DNA from: Andrena cerasifolii
Taxonomy: Eukaryota; Arthropoda; Insecta; Hymenoptera; Andrenidae
Length of the DNA stretch: 64,000 nt
Direction of reading: 5' to 3'
NCBI RefSeq assembly: GCF_050908995.1
Contig: NC_135124.1
Location: 5,952,001-6,016,000, forward strand
Below, in pieces: positions 12,133 to 23,888 of the stretch (the first letter of the stretch is position 1; the number at the start of each line of letters is the position of its first letter). Position numbers and translations under genes: made by a program. The notes beneath the pieces were generated by a model. The model was not told the origin of the DNA and searched no databases. It saw only the letters and a program-made list of their open reading frames with translations.

Positions 12133-13282
12133 CAAGCCACCGTACACCATTATTTCTCAGCTCACAATAGTTTCCACCGACGTACACCCTCCTCGCGGCA
12201 AGCTGCTTCAGAGGAACATTTTTCGGAAAGGCACGTCTCCCAGACGGGAAAGAGAACCTCACCTAAACCAGCGCGAGTGAAAAAATCATTAGTTGCTCGT
12301 GAAACGAGAAACGTCGAGTTTCTGGAGGGCATTCAGTAACGCTCGTTGCAGTCGCGTTCTCGTCCCGAACTTGTCAGGTTCGTCGGAAAGAACCGATAGA
12401 TTCGTTCGCCGTCGACGTTCGTATCGGTCGAATTTCCTCGATAACGATGTACACAACGATGCGACTGGTGATGCAGGGAAGGCACGTATGGTTGTTCACG
12501 GGGGTCCGCCGTAAAATTGCGAATCGAACTCCGTGCTGTATATCGTCAGCCGGAAGCGGGCGAGCTCCCGCACCAGCGACGCTCCCATCCGGTTACGCGC
12601 CTAACGTGCACGCTAACAGACATTTACATACGCGCAGCCATTCGTCTTCAGCCGCCAGCTGGATGCACCTGGATCGACTAATATCCATCGATAGTCTCGG
12701 GGAAGCCTACCCTCCCACGCGGCTCCTACGACCCCAATATCTCGTTCCCGACAACTTTCCCCCTCCCCTATCGAAATTCCATTACCGATTTTGTCCATAG
12801 GCAGCCGGGGGTCGAAGGGGGGTAATTGGCGAGAGCACACCTTTTTCCTTATTAAACAGCGCCCGGCGAACGTATCGGCAGGCGAGGGGGATGCGCTTTT
12901 TAGGGAAATTGATACCTTGACGCGGTTCAGTTTGCTGGAACGGCGTCTCGTATTATGAGCGAGGGTAGTGGACGGGGCTGTCGTAATACGGACGTAACTT
13001 CTTTGCTGTCTTCGATATTGGGAACCTTTATGCACTTCCCCCCTCCCTTCTGGTATTTTCATTTTACACGTGTATGACGGAGAGCGGTTTCGAAGTGGAC
13101 GCTGGAGGTTTCAGTGTTCTGTACTGTTATGTGAGAAGTTGATGCGGTGGGAGGAGCTTCACTGTTGCAGTTAATAATAATTTGTAACACCATGTTTCTG
13201 GCGTAGTTTTAATTTCTAGTCTGCCACACATGTGGGGTGACTGTGCCTAATGTCGTCCAGGTTCTTGATGTCGCTAGTCGTT

Positions 13283-13708
13283 ATCGTAAACTGGGGGAGC
13301 ATTGGCAGCACGGGGTAATATTGGTATACGCAGGGATTACATTGTTTTACGTCAGATTAGTAAAATTTAACCTGTTAGTGCTATTTATATGTAATGCTAT
13401 TAAGATGTAAAAAATAAAATAAAATAAAGAAATTTAAGTGTCAATGTATTTTACTGGCTTCAGATTAGTAAAACTTAACCCGTTAATGCTATCTATATGA
13501 TGCGCCAATGTTACCCCGGTACACTAACGTTTTTAACATGTATTAAAGACGGAAAAGGATAAGAAATTTATGCATTTTGACACTTGTAGTGCAATCACAA
13601 AAGATGCAATGTTATGATAGGATACTTAAAGCAAATGTAAACTTGTTAATTTTTAAATTATATAACAAAATGTTTAAAAAAAACCTGGCAATGTTCCCCT
13701 AGTTATAA
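13283..13708. mobile_element. short DNA transposon, copy 1 of a two-copy family
   Basis: The ends are near-complementary: TATCGTAAACTGGGGGAGCA on the left and ATGTTCCCCTAGTTATAAAA on the right. The right half (13547-13700) matches 21873-22015 of a second copy, for example TTATGCATTTTGACAC and GCAATGTTATGATAGGATAC. Within this copy a ~40-base unit (CAGATTAGTAAAATTTAACC at 13352) is repeated at 13460. No coding frame. Confidence 0.72.
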
Positions 13709-15158
13709 AATCAAAGATTGATAAAAAAAACATTTATAGAGCAAGGAATAATAAAAGCACATGCAAAAGTGACTGTAAAAGCTCATATACACACGAATTA
13801 ATTAATATTTCTTAAGTAGGCGATATTATGTACACTTTTTTCAGGACCCGATTTTTGCATGTCTTACGTTCTTTTAATTCCTAATTAAAATTTTGTAGGT
13901 TTCAACGATTCTAAGTTATGCTACATGAAAGACGAATAATTTCTCTTTAATTTGAAACGAATTGTACGCAAAAATATCAATTATTATTCAATTGACAGCG
14001 ATTCAACTTTTGCTAGGCGATATTAGATTCAGTCACCCTATGTACCCTATACATCTTTTTTCTTCCAAAAGCTTTCAACTTATTTTATCCAATCGTTCAC
14101 AGCACTACCACCACGCCTTTCGCAAATATTCATTCGGACCAAATAAGACAATCTGGTCTCCAAAATGATTACCCATTCCTGTTTCCCTCGCTGCTTCCCT
14201 CGCAGCTGCGCCCCTCCTTCAAAACTATTGCAATCCTTCCCGATATTAGCCTGAGCCCAATATCGACCTCGCTCCTCGACCCTGGGCATTATTCGAACGG
14301 CCTAAAATGCATAATGCACCGCCGTTCGTCTGCAGCCAACGTCTCGTTGCAATTTGTATTCGCGGGTGTCAGCCCGCGATGATCTGTTCCCGCAATTCTG
14401 GAAAATGTTCCCGCGCTGCTCAGATGTTGCCTGCCCCGAACGTGCATCTAGCCCCCGTAGCTCTCCGCCGTTTCATAGATAACGTGCGGTGTTATGAACT
14501 TAATGCACATATGCCGCGCGGGTGCAGCCACGTAGCGCGCAGTGTATGCGTGCACCAGCATTATGCACGCAGCTGTTCGGTAAATACTGCCTAGAGCGGC
14601 GGAGCACAACCGGAATAGAATTTTTTTCGTTCATAGGAACTTCCCACGGCCACGTCCAAAAGAGCCCACGGTTTCATTTCGCCGGGCAATCGCACGCGTA
14701 ATGAGCTTCTTCTTGTGGGATGAAAAGTGTGCCACTCACGCTCTGCCGTTGTGACGATTGCGCTGGTGGATAGTGTGCTAAGATATTTGATTGGGATTTT
14801 TACTTTGTCGCACAAGTGGCAAGCTTCGAAAAGCGATGGAGACAACGAGTGTTTCTGAGATTTTTGTGAATGGTACTATTGTGATTTTTGGAAGGTATTA
14901 TGGGTCGTTTGTATAGTCTATGTAGGGTGGAATAGTTCAATGTTGTATGTCGTTGGAAGTGAATCGATTGGAAATTAATGCCCGGTACATGTATCGCTCT
15001 TGATTTGACTAAAGTGAGAAAATATATTGTAGTGTACAGGTTTCGGTAACTTTTATGTGGAATTGTAGAAGTTTGGGAAGTTAATATATTGATGTTTAAT
15101 GCAAATTTAGATGTGGTTTGAGATTAAAATCCACCTGATACTTTAGAGACTAATTTAA

Positions 15159-15884
15159 GGGGACCTTCTGGTCTGGAGCCCCAAAAAATAGGTGATCTTT
15201 AGGAATTAATTAAAGGAAAACTACTATATATAATTTAATGGGACTTTTTGCATTGTATTAAGGATGTCTTAAGTTATAGAATTATGTTTTTTGGTTTATA
15301 ATTAATCATTGCAGACGGCACTGGGGAGTCGTTAAAGTCAAGGCGTCAAAAAATTGATCAAAATCGGTGGGACCTGTATCTCCAAAAGTTATTATCCGAT
15401 GCGACTGAAACTTTTCGTATTTTGAAGAATATATTTATGACTGGGGAGGAAACCAGAAAAATTAAAAAATTACATTTTTTTAGAAAACAACGACACTTGA
15501 AGTTTGAAATCAATTTTTCCCTATAGTTTTCATCCTTTCAACGCCTTAGAAAATTATAAATTTTCAAAATTTTGTATTTGTTCTGCTATCCCCCTAGCCA
15601 GAAGTATATTCTTCAAAATAAAAAAAGTTTCAGTCGAATCGGATAATAACTTTTGGAGATACAGATCCCACCGAGTTTGAGAACACTGTTTCGGGAAAAC
15701 GCGTTTAAAGTTTTACGTGACCGCCGAGTGGCCGGCTGTGACCCATGCATTTGCCGCTACTCAAATGCCTATAACTTCGTGAATTTTAAGAATTTCAACA
15801 AATCCTTTAAAACACGTATTCCTAAAATGTTGAACATTCGAAAAATGAAATAAAAAAAATCGATTTTTAAACCGGAAGGTCCCC
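15159..15884. mobile_element. TTAA-flanked palindromic element 2 (726 bp)
   Basis: The ends are GGGGACCTTCTGG and CCGGAAGGTCCCC with TTAA outside both (15155-15158, 15885-15888). Only the outer dozen bases and the inner arms pair: 15363-15470 is repeated inverted at 15580-15668 (GTATCTCCAAAAGTTATTAT and its complement), while the outer halves of the arms differ. This suggests recombination between related elements or a deeper structure than a simple foldback. No coding frame. Confidence 0.8.
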
Positions 15885-17349
15885 TTAAGCTTGCTAAAAA
15901 TACCCCCGTAAGAATACACTCAAAACACTAATATTCTATAAACACATATTATACAAGATATATTTTGAATAATTCATGTAAATATTGCATACACCTCGCG
16001 TAGTCTCCATATTTCTATATCTCATACGCGTGTCAACATCCAAGGTGCCCTTATTAAAAGGAAATTAATTCCTCCAAGTAGTATAGATCGACGCATAATC
16101 AGCCGAATGTCTCTTTCAGCTCTTCTGACAAATTAACCCGCCTTGCGCCCAAATTTCCCTCAAACCATACTGGGATTGAAAATATTCAGGAGCCAAACAA
16201 TCCTGCAAAATGATACCGACACGAATTCCTCCAAAATTAAATGCCAAATGTGTGCACGAAATTTTAACCTGGAAGAAAAATGTTGGAAGTGTTTTTCCAT
16301 ACATCTCCGACTCTCTTTTTCCGTCCCCTTTCTCTCCACCCTTCTTTTCAACAACTTCTGCCCGAACTACGCGGAAACAACTTTTGCTATTACAAGTTTA
16401 ATAAGTTTACACGTACAGACAGGGTCGGGGGCACGTTTTTCGCGCTGAAGGAAGGCGAAGGAAATGGCACGGCACATTCGTCGTCGTGATAAATACGCCC
16501 GACAAAAAGGACCCGAAGGATCGAGCGGCTCGCGGGCGAACGAAGGCTTCCCGCCGACGTATCGCTCCCCACAGGAGCGAAATTATAGAAGCTTCAAACG
16601 AAGAAGCTCGACAAGAAGTTTGCCTCGGTGTGCACGATAGAAAAATTGTCGATCGCGCTTCAAGGGTCAGGATTTCGCCTCGGCATTCGACGAACTTAAA
16701 TTACTTTATAATTATTCTACCGCGGGGGGCGCCGAACCCTTCTTCGAGATTTCGCGTGCGAACGTGAATTCGCTGAATCATGTGCGAATACGCTGTTTCG
16801 ATAGCTTCGAGATTATGTTGGTTTGAATAACTCAATATTTATATTGTATATTGATATTTATAATTTTAGCCTCGACTGGAATGTGCATTTGTAGCACGCG
16901 GTAATTATGCGATAAAATTATTACGCATTTTACTTTCATGGAAACAAGACTTTACGACCCCCTAAATAGGAGGCAACACTTTTCACGTTCTATTTGATTA
17001 TTACTCATCTCTGAGCGTCAAAAGTTTCTCTGACTTTCATCTTAATGGACGTAAACAATAAATTATTTCCTTTGGGAACTTCTAATTTCATAGCAGGTTA
17101 CAGTCAACAAGTGAAAGATTAATTAAGATTAAAATTTCTCAGAGAGAGGTCTGCCATTCACTCGGAATTGTGAAAAGGAACGTCCGAAGGGGAATGGTTG
17201 ACGAAAAGACCGTATGAAAGTTTCCTCGACGTGACCCGTAATTACTTAGTCGAGTGATGGTCGCCCTGATACGCTTCAATTTTTATCGTGCTCGATATTT
17301 CCTCGAGTGCTCTTAAATGCCTAATACGTGAGGAGATCTTTTTACTCAC

Positions 17350-17552
17350 TTGTTGCTGCATCCCTCGTTCAGGAAGTAGAGATCCTTGACCAGCAAGCTG
17401 AAGAAGGGCACGACGATTCTCTGTCGTTCGTCCGTAGCGCCGGCGCTACGCCACATCGCTGCCTTTAAGGTGCTGCGATAGCTGCTGAAGTTGCTGCTCG
17501 GGTCCATTTGATGCTCCAGAATCGAGAATTTCGCCAGCTGCACCTTTGACCA
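17350..17552 (-). CDS. RasGEF1: RASGEF1-family gene, exon F (catalytic domain, RasGEF signature)
   Basis: The 203-base exon encodes residues 283-349 plus two bases of codon 350: WSKVQLAKFSILEHQMDPSS, then NFSSYRSTLKAAMW and VVPFFSLLVKDLYFLNEGCS. The LEHQMDPSSNF block is typical of RASGEF1, and VPFFSLLVKDL fits the core of the RasGEF family signature, which forms the helical hairpin side that opens the GTPase nucleotide site. The acceptor is TATTGCAG before 17552. The donor is AACAA|GTGAGT, so codon 350 is split across the intron and completed as AAA (Lys) by exon G. It lies between a 17.2 kb and a 9.3 kb intron. Confidence 0.95.
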
Positions 17553-17724
17553 CTGCAATATACAGCGTACCACTTATTAGCGTAAACTTAGTTTATTATT
17601 CAGAGACTCAAAATTACTTTATCTGTTACGCATGTGGAATTTTCCCATAGGCCGCTCTCAACCGTTTTTCGAGCTCGCGATTGCGAAGGGAAAACGCCCT
17701 AAAATCCTTTAGTTTATCATACAC

Positions 17725-18415
17725 CACTAATAGGGGAGTCATGCTCTCGACAATGGGAACGGGAGTGACACGACGACGACCCCAAAGTGTTTTCTTATAT
17801 GGAGATTTCTAACGCATCCCCACTCATTTTGGGGAATATATAAACCCCTTGGTTCCTACCCTCTTTGGTTCAAAGCAGTACAGTCACGTGTAGAGTAACG
17901 TCGTGTCACGCTCGTACAGAGTTGGTTAAATTTAGTAAGATCGAGCTAAAGTCTCCGTCAGAGTCATAGTTAACCTCGTAGAATCCGCGAGTTCGGTTTA
18001 TATTCTATTTGGCACTTTGAAATAGCCACTCGCACGCCCCGCATCGCCAGAGCGTCAACACCGTGCGAATTAGTGGTAACTTACACACTTTTACTATACT
18101 ATTTAATCGCGACACTTACATTCGTACAATAATTACGTGTTCACGTTTAATTCGAGTAGATTCGTTAAACCCATCTTTTACCCAGCGATCTTTATAATAT
18201 TAGTAGCACTCACCTACTGATACAGCTTTACCGCTCGAGTTGCATCAAACATAAATTAAGAGTTACGAGGCATTACTAACATTTCCCGCGACTCCCTGAC
18301 CTAGCATCAGGCTCGTTCGCGACCTTTCATCCAAAACAAGGAATCTTTACCAACCCAGTGGCTCCCCGATTTCGCATCGGGTTCGTTCGCGAAACCTCCC
18401 CTTCCTACAACATCG
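17725..18415 (+). mobile_element. LTR-like stretch (possible solo LTR)
   Basis: The stretch has a compact promoter: GGGGAATATATAAACC (TATA box at 17835-17842), then a CAGTACAGTCACGTG initiator-like word about 40 bases on, and a dense, non-repetitive 0.5 kb downstream that reads like LTR/leader sequence. Two adjacent stem-loops near 18286-18400 share a design. No gag or pol remains, no second LTR and no confident target duplication were found, so a host promoter is the alternative. The edges are estimates. Confidence 0.35.
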
Positions 18416-19608
18416 CGTTTTGCGGAGGGCGATTATAGTCGCCCGTACTAGCGAAAGGGTTAAAAAAAAACTTTTGCAAGCTGAAAGTTTGCTAATGAAA
18501 AAGTTGTCACAGAAATCCTTTACGCGTTTATTTCTCCGCCTGTCCGTCGTCCCTTCTTACACGTACACGCTGGTCCTTTCACACGACCCAGTGTACAAGC
18601 GAAGGGAGGGGGCAGCTCGAGCGAAACGTGTTCACGACAGACAATAAGTGCATCTGACTCGGCCGTCTGGACACAATGCAATCGAACTGATCCCATTGCC
18701 TGCAACTCGATACCTTTTCCCTCGTTCCAATATATATCGAATTCCATCCGCCGTTTACACGGTCAGATAGTTACCTTCGCTTCCTGACCCCGCCCACCCC
18801 CTCTTTGTTCACCCCTAACCTCTTTGATTTTTACCGCGCCAACCCCCTCGTTCGTTCGTTCTTCTTTTCATCTCCGCGCATACGTTTGACCTACTCCCTT
18901 CTACCATTTCACCCTTTTCCCGGTCCCCTGTATCTCCTTCTCTAATTTCCAAGCTTCTTGGCCTCTCCTCGCCTCGTTCCAATTTCTCCAGAGCCGTGTC
19001 CTTAAATCTTCTTTGAACTTCCCCGATTCCACCCGAGCTGCTCCTCCCGGCTTCTTTTACTCGCAGTCAAAGTGCGATTATTATTTATTCATTCCCTGGT
19101 CTCGTGGTATTATCCCCGCGAAGCGAAGTGAAATTTTAGGAATCCTGCCGAGGTTGCAGGTGTTCTCTGATTAAATTAATAGGTGCTCGATGTTGTTAGA
19201 ACACCTTCGAAATTAAAGCAGATCTTCGTTTTAATTCTAAATATTTTGTATTAGGTCTTGTATTATTTCTCGCGGAAGAAGGCGAGCAACTGCGAGGACA
19301 CGATTTAAATACGATGCAGATGCATTGACTTCGTAAATGTCACAGGTATCGCAAAAATCCCAGCGCTACAGCCCTCGACGTGGGCCAGGGGAGATAAAAA
19401 CAATCAATTGTATTTCAATTTGAAACGACCGAATTAAAACGGTACGTTGCTATCGAGTTCAGAGCAAATAAACGAAGATAATTTCACCCAGGTGCAAGCT
19501 TTCGACACCGTGAACGTCAAACGTGTAAAGAACGATGGAACAATCAGTGAAGCATTGATTGGAGATTACAGAAAAAACCATTTACCTTACACATTCGCCG
19601 TCACAAAT

Positions 19609-20545
19609 ATTTATTTATTTATTTATTTATTTATTACGGGACAAGCCCAATTTGTGCAATAAAGAAAAACAGTGGCATGCGTACAAGAACTAGACAAAAT
19701 AAAAAGAAGAAAAAAAAATTAAGTAAAGCTAAGTACTGCCCCTATCTTAATCTGTGACAATTTTGTGCAGGTTGCTTTTGAATATTTGCAATGATCCCCC
19801 GAAAAAATTTACAGGATCGCGAGCCCCAAACTTAGATTTGGTGCTTGAACAATAAAAGGGTGTTCTTCCTCTTAAGTTTCTGGATGGTGCATAGAGGGAG
19901 ATATTCCGCACAAGGGCAGGACAGTCGATGCAACCATTAACAATCTTGAATAAAAAACATACATCGGCAATTCGCCCACGCCCCGATAACGTAGATAGGT
20001 TCAGGGACGCAGGAATTTGGTCATAATTGTGATTATCGCTTGACATTGGACGACCACCAATCTAAATTAATCAATTTAATCCATACAATATTCCCCTCCT
20101 AAATTCAATCATTTTAATTTCATCAGGAATCACAATCACATGAAGACACTACGCCATATTAAACAATAACTTAAAAGAAACAAAAATTTATAAGCGGCAA
20201 ACCTAAGGAATTTGTGCTGAACTCTTTCTAGCAGTGAGACGTATTTCAACTACAAGGGGGGCCACATTATAGACGCATATTCTATTACAGGTCTCACTAC
20301 AGTGATATATAGCAATCTTAAAGTATGAATATTCTGGAAATCCGACGAGAAGCGTAAGACAAACCCGAGTGTCCTAATAGCAGAGTTAGCAGTGACTCTA
20401 TAGTGTTTAGAGAAGTCTAATGTTGGAGATAAGTGAACTCCCAGGTCCTTAATTTCATTGGTTACTGCCAACTCAGTTTTGCCAAGCATACATGGGTGAA
20501 CAATTGATTTAGTGCAGCGCGATGATCTCATAATATATATATAAA
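19609..20545 (-). mobile_element. 3' fragment of a non-LTR retrotransposon (LINE), inactive
   Basis: On the minus strand the frame at 20510-20250 reads KTELAVTNEIKDLGVHLSPT, then RPVIEYASIMW, the post-palm part of a LINE reverse transcriptase (Jockey/CR1-like). It stops at 20250 and resumes in another frame as LLERVQHKFLRFA (about 20235-20195), then the usual C-terminal block at 20000-19760 (GRGRIADVCFLFKIVNGCID, then SLYAPSRNLRGRTPF). The fragment ends in TTGTCCCG followed by (TAAA)n at 19635-19609, the normal 3' tail. At least one frameshift, a diverged segment (20050-20190) and loss of the 5' part make it dead. Confidence 0.85.
20129..20188 (+). repeat. 60-bp repeat shared with 45490-45549
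   Basis: The segment starting ATCACAATCACATGAAGACA and running through ACTACGCCATATTAAACAAT recurs at 45490 with only a few mismatches. Here it sits inside the LINE fragment, between its recognisable coding blocks; at 45490 it follows a TA microsatellite. It is either an element inserted into the LINE or part of a second copy of it. Confidence 0.7.
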
Positions 20546-21570
20546 AAAAATCAAAGTAATCTAACACCAATCAATGCTAAATACAAGCAGCAACATCGTA
20601 ATTAACAACCCCCTCCCCCTTTTGCTGATGTAAACTCTCATTTCAATAATATTCAAACATTTCGTGCCACTTCCGTATCTTGAATTATTTCCCAACTTCC
20701 AACACGACGTGCGCGTAAAATATTACATCGTGCTCTGCTCGGATCGTGTAAAATCATTCGAAACTGCGCGAGGACACTCAGGGACTAATTGATGTTAACT
20801 CGCCGACATTAAAATGGCGCAGCGTTCGCCGTAAAATCGCCAGACATCCCCACCGCTAGTCGGGGAATTAATTCGCTAGAAACTATTTCGCGTTTGTCAA
20901 TGTTGTATGCCGGATACGGTAATTCGTATTAATTAAAGCCGAATCTCGTTTTGCTCGGACTTTTCGGCCCGGCCAATTAAATGGCGCGGCTACGTAGCGA
21001 GGATACAATGAGCGCCAGTCAATTTTAACACTCCTCGAAAATCGAATGAAGCCTGTCATCGAGTTGGTCGGCTTTAAATTTTTTTTTTTTTTTAACGCGT
21101 TAAATTTAAGCTTGAACGAACGCGCGTTCTCCACGCTGCAGCGCCGGCAGTCGACGAGTGTCACGGGTTCATGAATGGAATGTATTAACGAATAAAGGGA
21201 AATATTTCGTCCCACTGAGCGATTGACATTTTGTCGCGCGACTTATGGGAACTCCTTTCTTCAGCGCGGCGCTTTTGTGTCTCGAGTTTTAATCAAACGG
21301 GGCCAACTCTGAAACAGGTGCGCAAGCTGCATGCTTGTAAATGACGGGTATTTGAAACCGAAGATGTCCGTCTGATAAGGGAATTAGCACTCGAGTGTTT
21401 GTGTTTTCCGGCGTGGAAGACCTGAATATCGACGAGGTACCTACCACGGAAATATATGCATTATTCATTACCGTCGCGGTGCGCTTTTTGCTGCAGCTTT
21501 TCGCGGCGAATAAATTTTTGCAACTTGCGTCGAATGAAGCGCAAGTGGCGTCAAAAAATAATCTTGGGTA

Positions 21571-22027
21571 CCGTAAACTGGGGGAACATTGGCATCTACT
21601 TAACGTCTATTAAAAAAGGATAAGGACAGGGTTGGCGAAAATTATGCAAGAAAATTTTTGGCGCCCCCAAATTTTACCACCGGTTTTCTATTTAATATGT
21701 TTTCCTTTACGGAGTACAATATAAAAAAGAGTTACATTTACATTTTGTTTATAAGGGAGTTGGATTTTTTTATTACTAAGCGTGCGATATATGTAAGTAG
21801 TTTTTTAGCGCCCCCTTTAGCTGGCGCCCTTGTGCAGCGCATAATTTGCATAATGGGTTCCGCCGGCCCTGATAAGGACAACAATTTTATGCATTTTGAC
21901 ACATGTAGTGCATTCACAAAAGATGCAATGTTGTGATAGGATACTTAAAGCAAATGTAAACATGTTAATTTTTAAATTATGTAGCAAAATGTTACAAAAA
22001 TATGTCAATGCTTCCCCAGTTTATGAT
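21571..22027. mobile_element. short DNA transposon, copy 2, split by a nested element
   Basis: The ends CCGTAAACTGGGGGAACATT (21571) and CAATGCTTCCCCAGTTTATG (ending near 22025) are imperfect inverted repeats and match those of 13283-13708. The segment 21873-22015 matches copy 1 closely. The unit is interrupted at 21627-21870 by a smaller element flanked by direct copies of GATAAGGA, so the outer element is the older of the two. Confidence 0.75.
21627..21870. mobile_element. hAT-like MITE nested in a DNA transposon
   Basis: The 244-bp insert starts CAGGGTTGGCGAAAATTATG and ends CATAATGGGTTCCGCCGGCCCT; the ends are imperfect inverted repeats of the CAGGG type. The 8-bp word GATAAGGA occurs directly before (21619-21626) and directly after (21871-21878), as expected for an hAT target duplication. 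Comparing with the uninterrupted copy at 13283 (AAAGGATAAGAAATTTATGC) shows the empty site. No coding frame. Confidence 0.8.
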
Positions 22028-23212
22028 ATGTAATATGACTATAGATAACAGTTTTTAAAAATCTTCTGATTTGCGTGACATGAGAGTAATTAGATATTGC
22101 TAAAATTTGGACAAGGTAAATCTACAAAGCAGTAATCCCTGAGTGACGAAAGTGGGTACTTCGATGCTTTAGAAAGCAAGGAATTTATTAATTATATTAT
22201 AACTATACGTAGCTATAACTTCCCAAGTACCAAGGTGTCCGAATATTACTTCAACCCCAAAAGTTCCACAAATTTTTTATAAATTTTTTGCTACTTTAAT
22301 ACAAACACAGACGTCCCAAATTATTCGGTCAAACGCTCCCAATGTACACAATTCTCTTCACGTTCTATTGAGAAAATTGAGTTAATAGAAATTTAATTTA
22401 CCAGCAAATTCAATGTAAAAACACGTTATAACCTTCCTTCTCGACTACGCTAGCAGCATCAGCCGATTCCTTCGGAGCAATCAAAGATCAGAAGAATAGC
22501 CTCAGTGTCCAAATAGAGGAAACCGCAATGAATAACGGAAACGCATCGAGGCATGCGATAAATAATAGGCGAGGCTTTCGGTGAGCTTCCTCGAAATCTT
22601 TTACAACGATATCCGTGGAACCGGTCTCACCGACGTCTCGGAGAATTATTAAGAGGAATGATATATTGAAGATATCCTGCGTAAAGACCTGGACCGGATC
22701 CCCCTCGCAAATGCGCGGATCCTTCTTCCTTGGAAGCTTCATCTCGACGGGACTAAATTCTTCAAGGAACGAGGATCCTTCCTCGCGACAGGGACTGCAT
22801 TCTGCGAAGGGGAGAGAGAGGCTCGCCGCGGGAGCCATTTTTCTCCACGCGACTCGATTCGATTTCTCGGGAAATGCTCTCGCCGAGGGAAAAAACATCG
22901 GGGATCGAAGACTCCTGCTAGATCCGGTAAATTGAAACTGGATGGGAAACGGGAAGAATGTGTTTTCAGGTAGAATTCTACGAGACGACGCCAAGGGATG
23001 GGGAATCTGCTTCGTAGTTCTCCAAGTGGGAATTTTAGTCGGTGAAATTATGAGGAATGTGGTAGACTACATCTCTCTCTCTTTTAGGAATTCTCATAGT
23101 TAAGGAAATCGGTGTATCGTGGCCAGAGCGATTTTCTTTGAGGTGAGGAGAGCTAAAATAGAGGATAATTTTGTGGGAAGCTTTTGACCATCAAATACTG
23201 GTCAGAATAATG

Positions 23213-23888
23213 TTTGCGAATTTTTTGTGGAAAATCTAATCTATACTTTCTAAACTTATTTCCTTAGTTTAAAAGTATATATATTCAGCGACTCACGGTA
23301 ATTTTGTTATAGAAAAATATTAACAAATGAACGAATAATAGCCACTCTCGTGGAAGCTGATTTTAAAAAGGCGCGGTGTGGGGAACACGATTTCTCCGAG
23401 CTCGACCAACTGAAATCAAAAAGTGCAGAACATTCTGCTCATATACAGTTTATCTGACACGTGAACGAGGGATTTTTGTTTTTGATGAAAACTCTATTTT
23501 TAATTAACGAAAAACAATTCGGACATTGAAAAATCTTGGTTTGGCGTTATACGGTCGCTATTTTGTCTAAAATCAATTTTCTGAAAAAACTTTCGTTCAA
23601 GTACAAGATAAACTCATATATTAACAGAATCTTCTTCACTTTTTAATTTCAGATGATTCAGCTCGGAGAAATCGTGCTCAGCGCACAGCGTCTTTTTAAT
23701 AACAGCTTCCGCGAGAGTGGCTGTTATTCGTTCATTTTTTAATATTTTTCTATAACAAAATTACTGAGAGTTGCTGAATATATGTACTTTTAAAATAAGC
23801 AAATAGTTGTTAAAAATATATATTAGATTTTCCACAAAAAATTCTCGAAAATCGTGTTCTATTTGTTAGCTAACTAGACACGACCCTT
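23213..23888. mobile_element. palindromic element related to the TTAA group
   Basis: Arms at about 23218-23420 and 23650-23850 are inverted copies (GTGGAAAATCTAAT at 23236 against ATTAGATTTTCCAC at 23823; GAATAATAGCCACTCTCG against CGAGAGTGGCTGTTATTC). The right side ends ACCCCTTTAAG, close to the CCCCTTAA end of the group; the left end is not clear. The inner words TTTCAGAT..TCAG and AACAGCTTCCG recur in 52608-53254, so the two are relatives. Confidence 0.68.

Larger units (their letters stand above)
8057..17349 (-). other. intron between exons G and F
   Basis: This 9.3 kb intron holds the relic at 8430-8910, the elements at 11365-12132, 13283-13708 and 15159-15884, and CpG-rich unique stretches at 12140-13080, 14180-14600 and 16400-16770. 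The last three resemble regulatory or conserved non-coding DNA in composition only. No splice-compatible coding sequence of the RasGEF protein is missing here, because exons F and G join in frame. Confidence 0.7.

Noticed and set aside
22488..22994. 168-codon minus-strand frame
   Set aside because: No family similarity; composition reflects a CpG-rich intron stretch. It lies in an intron of the RASGEF1-family gene with no matching splice structure.
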